Shown here one piece after another: positions 39,793 to 49,200 of a stretch of 64,000 bases of DNA. Under the pieces are notes generated by a model that searched no databases, was not told where the DNA came from, and saw only the letters and a program-made list of their open reading frames with translations. The stretch comes from Psettodes erumei (Eukaryota > Chordata > Actinopteri > Pleuronectiformes > Psettodidae). Position 1 is the stretch's first letter; each line of letters begins with the position of its first letter. The stretch is taken from positions 310,001 through 374,000 of the forward strand of contig JAFBJZ010000669.1 of NCBI GenBank assembly GCA_016785225.1. Reading direction: 5' to 3'. The position numbers and the translations under genes were made by a program.

Positions 39793-40513
39793 GTTTGTTA
39801 AGCATTTGTTGCATGTTGCAGCAAATGTTATTTCATTTAATTGTGCTTGGACAGATGGACCTGGTGTTTTCAATGCTGAATAAGTATATTACTTTAGCTT
39901 TTAGTGACAGTAATGTGTGAAAAGTGAAGGCAGTTTGTGATTATCCAGCTGATCATGGAAAAAACTAAATAGCATCAGCTTTTTAAGATCAATATTTCTA
40001 CCATGCATTAAAAATTCAAATAAAAACAGACTCATGAAGAGATATGAAATTATCAATTATCATTTGGCCCCTATCTTAACAGGAAGAAGACCTGTGGCAG
40101 GAGATGCAGAGGGTTTAGGGAATAACAGAAAATTCCCCTAAAAAGCATAAATATTTAGTGTATACAGGGTATCAATAAAAGACTCATTGCACACCTATAT
40201 GTGACACATCCTATGCAGTAACTCCACCCAAGAACTTCAAGCAGGTTGACACAAAGGTTGCTCAAGATAAAATTCTCTCCAAGTCACTCGACATAGCAGC
40301 TCGTGTTGTCAAACAGAAAAACAGCCCCCCCTTTAATTAGATGCTCAACTAATTGCATAATATCTCCCATAGTGCTGTGGGATGAAGCGAAGCATAAAGG
40401 GAAAGCAGAATGCTGTCTTTGTTGCCTTTTAGCTGGCGCTGGTTCCAGCCTTGTTTCTCTTCGCAAATATGGGCTGGTGGATCTGGACCTGGTTTCCTGA
40501 TTTTTTTTTTTAT

Positions 40514-40936
40514 GGGGTCCAAGCCTGGGGGGGCTGAGAACCCTATTGTCTTTGTTCAGATTTTATTTTCTTTATTATTAAGGGTCCAAGCCCAAGGGGG
40601 CTGAGGACCTGCATTTGCAAAGCACCTCAGGGCGCCAGCGGTGCCTTTCCAATACTTTTCATTACTTTTACCATACATTACACTCACTTCCCAGCTTTCC
40701 TTGCTAGTCTTTTATCTGTTCCAATAAAACACCAAATTATTTATAATGGCGCCAACTACGGTACACAGACCCATTGAACTATGTGTCTGTATTGAGCATT
40801 AGATGCAATACAACCTTGAAAGCATTTTTTCCCTCAACTGATGTTTCTGACCCGTCCCGGGGGTGTGTGGGCTGGCAGGGCTGACTTGCATGGCCATGAT
40901 GGCACATGCTGGACTGCGTGGGGGGGCTTGGACTCC
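40514..40936. mobile_element. Non-autonomous TIR element with doubled left end
   Basis: The left end GGGGTCCAAGCCTGGGG (40,514) is repeated as AGGGTCCAAGCCCAAGG (40,581). The right end, read on the opposite strand, is GGAGTCCAAGCCCCCC (40,936 downwards), giving an inverted terminal repeat with core GTCCAAGCC. GGGGGCTGAG follows both left copies. The body has no coding potential. The left ends recur 67 bases apart, suggesting nested insertion or tandem terminal repeats. The right end lies about 85 bases upstream of the TATA box of the next gene. Confidence 0.55.
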
Positions 40937-41019
40937 AGGTCTGTTTTTTCTTCTATCACATTTTCATTGGTGGTCTGTGTAAACTGAGAGCGTTCAAACT
41001 CAGAGCTTTTTACAAACAG

Positions 41020-41027
41020 TATAAAAG
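41020..41027 (+). promoter_or_regulatory. TATA box for the small membrane-protein gene
   Basis: TATAAAAG lies 244 bases upstream of the first candidate start codon at 41,264, on the same strand as the gene. Transcription would be expected to start near 41,050, giving a 5' leader of roughly 210 bases. The motif is canonical but the start site is inferred. Confidence 0.55.
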
Positions 41028-41263
41028 GCCCAACATCTCCCTCCCCTCAGTATCGATGCCCCCCCCAAAAAAAGAAAAAAAATAGCTGCACAGAATAATG
41101 AGCAGTAAACAAGGCCAGTAGCAGAGAGGGAGAAGGGGGGGTTGTCCTCCTCGTATTGAGGGGCGACAAAAGAAGGGGTGTCTCCACAGCAACTCCGTCA
41201 AGCTGTTTGAGTCACATGGCCCTGAGTTTCTATTGAAACCAGTGAGAAGAGGTCTGAAGCTCC

Positions 41264-41396
41264 ATGTTCTTGGATGCCAATGGCAGCAACATGAGTGGAG
41301 CCCAACAGGACCGAGCGATGACAACAGACAGCCTCCATGTGAACGGGACGGCAGCTCTGGGCCTGCACGACGAGGAGATGAACACAGCTCTGTTTG
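41264..41396 (+). CDS. Exon 1, glycosylatable N-terminus
   Basis: This exon encodes residues 1-44 plus the first base of codon 45. The donor is at 41,397 (GTGTGT). Extending the frame further gives a stop shortly after, so this donor is needed for the membrane-spanning frame. Confidence 0.7.
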
Positions 41397-42246
41397 GTGT
41401 GTTTCTGTGTCTCTGTCTTTTACACTACTTTTGCAAACAGTAAAGTGGCATCTTACAATTTATCTGAAGGGATGCTGTTTCAGTGGTACTATATTGTTGG
41501 TGCTTTTTTCTTCTATCCAGAGTTCAAAGTGTTCAACATTGTCATCATTGCTTTGGCCTTGTGTATCCTCACCATCACTGGCTGTTACTGCATCACTGTC
41601 TGCTACAACCGCACCAGGTGAAAATCAGTTGCATCATAGTTTTCTTGACTTGATAAAGAACTTGCGCTATAAATTCTTATGGATGTCCTGTGTTCTTGGA
41701 TCCATTGATGTGTCTATGTAGGTGCAGCCTCTGGTTTATTATCTTATTGGACACATTCATCATATCCTGTGTACCGATTTATATATGACAAAAGAAAACT
41801 GTTACTTTCATAATGAGTAATCAAGAGGTGGAAAGATATCGCGAACTCACAGAGTACAAAGCAGCGTGAAATTATTTTTCATTTAGTGCAACTACTACCT
41901 CTTCTTCATCAGGCAGTCAAAGCGAGCCCACGTTTATGAGAGTGCGGTGACCCGAGGGGAGCCGGTGAACCCCGTGGCGGTCAAAGCAGTCAAAAGGTCG
42001 ACCAGCTTCATCAACCCTCTCGCCTTCTTCAGGAAACCGGATGCAGCAAAGGACAACTCCAGGATCTACTACATCTACAGTAACCCACTGCCTGTGGGGC
42101 TTAAGGAGGAGGAGGAGGAGAATAAAAACCCACACAGACCAGAGGAGCAGACCTCACTGTCGCTGCCTGTGTCTTTTCAGGAGTACGCCAGCGATCCAAA
42201 CAGTGGCGTCATCCTGGATCCTCCGATATTTTACATGCAGCTTTAG
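41264..42246 (+). CDS. Small single-pass membrane protein of unknown function (3 exons)
   Basis: Exons 41,264-41,396, 41,521-41,617 and 41,913-42,246 splice in phase (GT-AG throughout) to 187 residues ending in TAG. The 44-residue N-terminal part has three N-glycosylation sequons (N6, N9, N27) and no signal peptide. A hydrophobic segment follows at about residues 48-72, containing four cysteines, and then a basic stretch (NRTRQSKR). This pattern predicts outside N-terminus and cytosolic C-terminus. The tail has SFINPLAFFRKP, the aromatic RIYYIYSNPLPVG, an acidic EEEEE run and a hydrophobic C-terminus IFYMQL, which could serve as a class II PDZ ligand. M1 has a weak start context (T at -3), and M10 has a better one (A at -3). 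The first donor (TTTG|GTGTGT) is moderate. The gene has a TATA box and converges on xpnpep1. I do not recognise the family. The composition and clean splicing make a real gene likely. Confidence 0.78.
41521..41617 (+). CDS. Exon 2, transmembrane segment
   Basis: The acceptor is a strong polypyrimidine tract ending CTATCCAG and the donor is CACCAG|GTGAAA. It encodes residues 45-76, including the membrane segment FNIVIIALALCILTITGCY. Confidence 0.82.
41913..42246 (+). CDS. Exon 3, cytosolic tail and stop
   Basis: The acceptor is CTTCTTCATCAG. It encodes residues 77-187 including YYIYSNPLPVG and the terminal IFYMQL, then TAG. Confidence 0.82.
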
Positions 42247-42880
42247 AAGGTGGTGGAGTTAGACTGTGGAGGTGGGAGGGAGGAGGTTGGCTGGGTACTT
42301 GTTCTTCAGTCTGACAGGCTGAGGTTTAATCCTGTGTCTGCATGTGTTGAGCCACTCCACCAATTTTACACATTAAGTTCAGTTTACATGTCATGGCGGT
42401 ACTAACCTGTGGAAGCAGTTGTGTAATGTTTTCTGGGTGTTTGGGGGAGCTTTGTAAAGTCTGAGAAATGATGTCACGGTCATGTAATTCAGGGTATCTC
42501 TGCATAGTCTACACATGTTTCTGAGGATGCAAAAACATGGGGAACAACAACAAACAGTTTTATCTGTATCTGAGGACAATATTTGTCTTGACATCACTGA
42601 CCTGAAGTGCAGCAAATTTTAAAGGTTCAGCCAAAAGAAAAGCAGCAAATCAACAGGTTCCAGGAATGCAGGTGGATGCAGGAATTTGAAAGATGATAAA
42701 ATCAAGTATTAGTTAGCCATGTCTTTGAATGCATATTAGGATAGTGTTTAAATACATGATACTATATGCAGTCTACATAATTCTATTTTTTATTTCAAGT
42801 AAAATAACAATTTACTTTTCTATTTGTCAGAAAAGTGTCACAGCTTTTTAGTTTATGAAACTCCACAGGATAATCTCTGA

Positions 42881-42886
42881 AATAAA
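42881..42886 (+). terminator. Possible poly-A signal (AATAAA) for the membrane-protein gene
   Basis: AATAAA lies 635 bases after the stop codon on the gene's strand. Another at 42,994 is an alternative. Confidence 0.35.
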
Positions 42887-42990
42887 GGACTTTCAAGCTA
42901 AACAATGAGACATTAATGCTTCTTTAAAAATTATTTTTCTGAGACACACAATAGTGATGACATACAAACATTTCTTGATTTTCACTGAAC

Positions 42991-42999
42991 TTTAATAAA
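42991..42999. terminator. Bidirectional poly-A hexamer overlap between converging genes
   Basis: The nine bases TTTAATAAA read AATAAA on + (42,994-42,999) and ATTAAA on - (42,991-42,996). They lie 748 bases after the + gene's stop and 141 bases after the xpnpep1 stop. Both are standard poly-A signals, so this may end both transcripts. Usage is inferred. Confidence 0.4.
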
Positions 43000-43139
43000 A
43001 CTGCTGATACAATGTGCTTTACAAAAAGAAGCCGAGTGTGAGTCACAGAGAAAGATGGGAAAAATACAAACGATTATCACTGCGGAGCAGATGATCGACG
43101 TTCCTTTTGTAATGTGATTGGATGGCAGAGGAGTTGGCC

Positions 43140-43259
43140 TTAGACGATTGGCTCGGTCTCTCTGACCAGCCACTCCAGTGCCTCCTTCCTGCCCTGTCTC
43201 TCCAGCTCCGCTCCGATCACCTCCCTGCATTTCCTGTGGTACTCGTTCACCCAGTCCCG
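43140..43259 (-). CDS. xpnpep1: xpnpep1 exon 20 (stop codon)
   Basis: It encodes residues 591-629 (RDWVNEYHRKCREVIGAELE to RETEPIV), then TAA. Confidence 0.95.
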   Translation of the reverse strand, partial: RDWVNEYHRKCREVIGAELERQGRKEALEWLVRETEPIV

Positions 43260-46200
43260 CTGCAGGACAGTGAAGTGAGGGTCAAACCATGAGGAGACTG
43301 TGTTTAAGTAGCACATAATCTACTCGAGACACTCAAACACTCAAATGCACAGTTTATGATTTTAATTTAGGTCATCTTGAGTGAAAGCGTTTACCACATT
43401 ACCAATACAAAGACTTTTTGAAATTAATTTTAAATCTCGGCGTGAGTTTTTCTTTGCTGGATATTCCTCACCTCCTGCTGAGTGAGCAGCTCTGTGTTCA
43501 TCATCTTGACTTGGATAGGGACCAGAGTGAGCGGCTCAAACGTCAGACTCCCTCTGTTCCTGTAGTTGTACTGCACGTAGAGATGATAAAAACAGAATGA
43601 TTTTCCTATCCAAAACATCACAACTTATATGAAACAGATCAAAAGCAGGAAAGAACATCTTATGGACTATTGTTGCTTTTAAAAAATGTATTATTAGTAC
43701 ATGTGGATTGTAAGTGAAATATGTTATTCAAAGTGATAATCAAATAGTCTAGCAGAGCAGCATTCCTGTTAATTAGTTCTGAATATCCATCTGTTTTGGC
43801 TCCCAGTTTTAAATACCTACTTTGGGCTTAGCTGGTACAACAAGGACCACATTTTCCAGACGAATGCCGAAAGATCCATCTTCATAGTACCCAGGTTCTA
43901 GAAAGAGAAAAAAGATAAGAAATAAGATGCCAATTTAGAACAAAATCAAACATCAAATTATTTTGGAGGACCTAAAAATGTATTTGTATTAAGGTGTTTT
44001 ATATTTCTACTACTATACTGCAGCTTCCCTTCTTGGAAGAGCTCCATCCCCACTCACAAATATCTAATTCTGTGTTTCTAACATGACACCCGACTTGAAA
44101 TGCTAAAAGGATGCATTTGACTTGGGCAAATGAAGGACAGCATTTAATTCCCAAAGGAGCTGCCTTGGTGTCTCTTATCCACTGTGTGGGTTTTTTATCT
44201 GCAACATACTGAAGAAGCAAATAAACAGAGGCAGTCATTGTTCATTCTGGCAGTGCAGCCAGAGGCTAATTTATGACTCTACTGAGACATTTGTAAAGTG
44301 TTATTTAATTACTGCCTGCTCTTGTGTCACTGGGGACACACTTGGTATGTCTGTGGTTGGCTCAACCAGTCAGAAGTGATGTGACATTTGGCTTGAACTT
44401 AACTTGAAATGAAACAAGGAATAAAACACACTGGTCAAATGGAATTATTGGCTATATGTGTGGACATGCACCAAATAATGTCGCCAACATTCACTTGCTG
44501 GGTAAAAAACCCCTCCAACCCCTCCATACCATCGCTCACGATCATGCCGGCCTCCAGAGGTTCATCAGCGAAGGTCTTGTAGCTGATGCCGCAGGGCCCC
44601 TCATGGACGTTGAGGAAGCAGCCCACGCCGTGGCCCGTGCCGTGAAGGTAGTCCAGCCCAGACTCCCACAGGGCTGCACGGGCAAACGAATCCAACAGGT
44701 GGCCTGGGGAGAGCACAGAGCTTTAGAGGTGGAGAACATAATGTAAAAGTTTTCAATTTTGTTTTTCCCCCATACTTTTATCTCACAAAATCAATAAAAC
44801 ATTGTTTTGCCCAAAAGTGCATTTGAGAGAATTTATCCATATGACAGATGTGTGCTGCTCTGGCACACTGCTCCAAGCAAAAATGAATCCATAAGTGTAT
44901 GAAAAAAATAATCTTTTGTTCTCTCTCTCTATCAAGTAAGAGGGTTATGATTTTTGTATCCTGTTTCCCTCCATCAAATGTAATGTCTCAGTACTACTTA
45001 CTGAAACATTGTGACATGCAACATATCTTGATCCCGTGCTTCCAGTGTTTTAAAACTGATCGACCTCATGTGGCGAATGCTATAATTTAAAGAGGCAAGA
45101 TTTCTGCAGGAGTAATTACATTTGTTTGACGTTTAGAAACTGCCTCTCCTCTCTAAACAGTGTTTGTGCTTGAACTTCTCCAGCCATCCTTGAGTTTGAC
45201 AGCATAGATTTCTGACAATGATTTGCCAGAGGAGGCCTACATTATTCTCAGACCACAACCTGTTTACAGATGACTTGTTTTTTATCCGAGACTAAGAAAA
45301 AAATCATCTATATTAAACACAAGAGAATAGTCATGAAATACTGTGCATTTGGAATTCTGAACATGTTCTGATGTAAAAATGTTATGTTTAATACTGCTAT
45401 GCTACACGCAGTGCAAGATCAGCCTCATGTCAGAACAGAGTGGAGCACCTTTTGTTCCATTGGGGAAAACGGCAGCACTGACAGCTATGTGTCCCTTCAG
45501 TACATAGGTAAAGCATTCCTAGGGGAAGAACAGAAAAGAAGAATAATTGTAACACATTTAGCCAGTTAGACCAGAGATTAGCTTTTTTTTTAAGCAAATT
45601 TACCCTCTCAAAAGCCGATGGTGTCCCAAAGTGCATGGTGCGCGTGACGTCTGTGGTTCCATCACTGCCAGAGACAGAATATTGATGGAAATGTGTGCAA
45701 AGTAATGTCAAAAAAGCATCTCTACGTTGTCTATACTAATCCTAATCCTAGACATGGCTGGTTATTATAAATGCATATGCTGGATTTAATAATGATCTTT
45801 TTTTACACATATTGAGCTCCAGAGTCGATCAGGTAAACTTCATTCATTGTGAGAGTTCTGTTGGTTTCAGGCAGTGGTCTAAAGGAAAAAGAAGAGACAG
45901 ATAAAAGATTAGTAACACATTTTTAAAGACACCATCAAAAAGAGCAAATCCAGTTACATCAATTTGTTTCTTTCGACAGCTGACCTGTAATGTATGATTG
46001 CGCCATTTGGACCAACACTGGAGATTGTGGGGAAGCTGAGGCCGACAAAATCTTTCTGTTGACTGAAAAAAACCACAGGAGATGCAACACTGTCACACAG
46101 GATGTCAGAAAAATTAATGTTAAAATGTCAGGGAAAATGAAAAGGTTAAAGTCTTTAATGTACAAATGTATATTAACATTCCGAAATTGAACAAAGCATA

Positions 46201-49200
46201 TTCATTTTAAAGCCTTTAGATTCAATGGACGCTTTGTGTTGATGTCCAGCAGAGGGAGCTACAACTCCAGAATAGTCAGAAACAGAGCAGAGTTCAAACC
46301 TGTGTCATGTCATGTCAAGCCTGAAAACTAATGTGAAATTAAACTGGAGGAGCTCGCCAATTCTGAAAGAAAACCAACCACGGCTTGGTAAACATCCACG
46401 GAAATAAAACTCACCTGCGTAATTCTTCAGCCTTATCAGCAGCAGAGATCTCAGTCACGATGCCTTTTGGAATCTATAAAACAATAACCGCAGCAACCAG
46501 TAGTGCAAAGAGAGTTAAAAAAAGACACTGGAACACTGGAACACTCACACTGTAGTTCAAGTGCAAGTCATGCAATAACTTCCATTGAAAATGAGTGGTT
46601 CAGGGTTCCAACACTCACACTGACACAAAAATCAGTGACTTTCCAGCTGTCATATGGTGAATCAAAATTAGGTCCAATTCATCCTTAATGTAAAAAAATA
46701 GTCATTTAAAATGACTTTATTTTTATTCATAGCAGGGGTGCCCTCCCGGTTTTTAGTGACAGAAATATTAATGGATTTGTTTAATTTTCCTTTTATGTCA
46801 AGACAAAACCCTCACAAACAAGACAAATCTGTTCTTTTCAATTGTAAATCTAAAAATGGCTTCAGGAAAAAACAACCCTAAAAGAAAATACCTCCTTTTC
46901 CAACCAAGCAAAGAGTTCACAAAGGGCAACGGCATCCTTAATCTGTTGGTAAGAAAGGCAGAGTGCATATTAATTTCTTTATCAGGAAAATTAGACGGTT
47001 TACAACAGTGTCAGACTAATATGAAGCTCAAAGGTTCTTACATGGGCCATTTTCATGCCTTGGATCTCGGTGGCATTCTTCACAGCCTTGGCGAGGCAGA
47101 GTGGAGTGTAGGGAATCGGAGTCCTGTGGGCCTGAAATAGAGGCAGAGGAAACATTTGCGGCTCGAAAAGAAGTTGATGTTACTTTGGTAACATATCTCT
47201 GCAAAACTGAGAGATCGTTCGTAATATCAAATTGCAGGAAGCAGTCACATAATGTGTCAGTCAAAAGTTGCAAAGATACAGACGGTGAGATCGGCGAGGC
47301 AGCAGTTTTTCATACTTGGATTTATCAGGAAAACACAATCTCTTGAGCTCCAGAGACAATTAAATGTCTTCTAAATGCTGCTGCTTTCTGAGTCCACTCT
47401 CTCACCTTGGGGATGACCTGTGTCAGAGCACAGCTGGCCTTGTCGCAGATCCACACTTTGTCCTTGGGGCCGAGCGCAGCGCAGACGGCCTGGAGCTCGG
47501 TGAAGACCGACTCGTACGGGAACGTCTGGATGCTGAGCTCGGGCTTGCTGGGAGAGTCCAGCTGCAGATGCTCTCTCAGGGCGGGATCAGAGAGGCGCTT
47601 CAGGTCCACAAAGAGCCTGCAGAGAGGGAGGCGTTGGTCTGCGAAGACGTAAAACTTGTACCGCAAATGCGTGTGGCTTTAATATTTTACTAGTAGTATG
47701 TATATGCTCTGACGTAAGAATGCATATTTGCAAAAATACAATCTTGTTGCTGCTTTATTTGTGCAAAGTTTTTAAGGTTTGGAGATAAAAATCAGAGGTA
47801 TAGAACATTGTGCGAATTTGAAGCAGTATGCAGTGTTTAGGGTTAGACTGTACAAGAGTTTCAACTAACCTCAACAAGAAAATGTCAAAAGAAAAAAAGA
47901 CAGAAGAAGAAAATATTACATGTGGCCAGCACACTGTTACTTTTGTAGCACTGTGAATGCAGAACTTCTTAATATTTTACTACTACTTTATAACATTATA
48001 TTGGATTTTGTAAATTGTGTGTACAGAATCTGGAGCTGTTTTCATGCCAAAACACTTTTCATACCGACTGCATTTTTTTTAGGAGCTTAAGAAATGCTGG
48101 ATGATTCATTATTGCATTTAGTCCTGACGCCTTTCCTATCAGTTGGCAGCATGAAGGTAAATAGATCACTGTGCTGTGTTATTTTCAATTACCTTACTGT
48201 GTTCATTCCCACGATGGCATACGCAAAGAAAACTGGGTTGTACTCGATGTCGGCACCACGGAGGTTAAAAAGCCCTGAGAGAAGGAAATAATAGAACATT
48301 ACATTTTAATGCCAGATGATAATGATTCATAAAAAAAATGTTTCATTCCCATAATGACAGTGACAATGTCAGTAGCCACTTAACTGCCTGTCCTATTTTG
48401 CTCAATTTCAGTGTTGCAGGATTTAATAATAAATCCATTTTACATACAGCATGTCTCGTCTCGAAACCTCCATCGTTTGGTGTTGAATATCAGTGAGTAT
48501 TATTAGACTGTCACTCATCCTCCGCAGATGCCTGAGCAAATCCCCATCAGTTTAACGCCCATTGAAACGCTCTAGTCTAAATTGTACTTGATGACAATCA
48601 AAATCAGCATCACTCTAATTAACACAAGCTCTCAGACCAAACAATCAGACACAAGAGCTCATTAGGCGCGGTGAAGAAGGCGCTCAAACAAGCATCTAGA
48701 GGGACACCCGTACATCCCTGGGTCCTTGGATCGTGATCGTGTATCAAATCGGCCTTACGTAACAGAAGTGAGGATGGGTACGGCTGCTGCTTGTTTTACA
48801 CTTACGAAAAACTGCTAAAAAAAAAAATCAAATGTTTTTCACTACATGAACTTCAGTTCAATATCTCCACTGTGTGCTACTTCATTTTTTTGTGACATTC
48901 TTTTTTTTTAACAACTGCTGAAAGCGTTTAAGTCAGAAATGGTCAAATTCTGCTCATTGTTGGTTTAAGCAAAGTGGCTACAACGCCTCGTCACTCTTCA
49001 TTTGTCTCGGTGGCAGAGGTAAATATGTATTTTGAAAAAGTTAATCGTACATGCAATCTCGTCCAGTGCCGTGGCAACAAACCATCTGATCTTCCTCTCC
49101 GTCATCTTGGCTCGCAGCGTGGTGATCTTGTCTTGCCAGGACACACCTGCAGGTGAGCAGCATTGACGTGTCATGGCAAAGAATTCATATTACTCAAAAA

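Larger units (their letters stand above)
37829..40510. other. Gene-poor stretch, nothing recognised apart from an A-tract
   Basis: An A20 run lies at 39,421-39,440 and a CTCF-like motif at 39,778. The open frames have no family resemblance. Confidence 0.5.

Noticed and set aside
41394..41621. Continuous 75-codon frame reading through the intron into the membrane segment
   Set aside because: It ignores a strong acceptor at 41,520 and lacks the conserved-looking N-terminus. The spliced version gives a longer coherent protein with matching phases.
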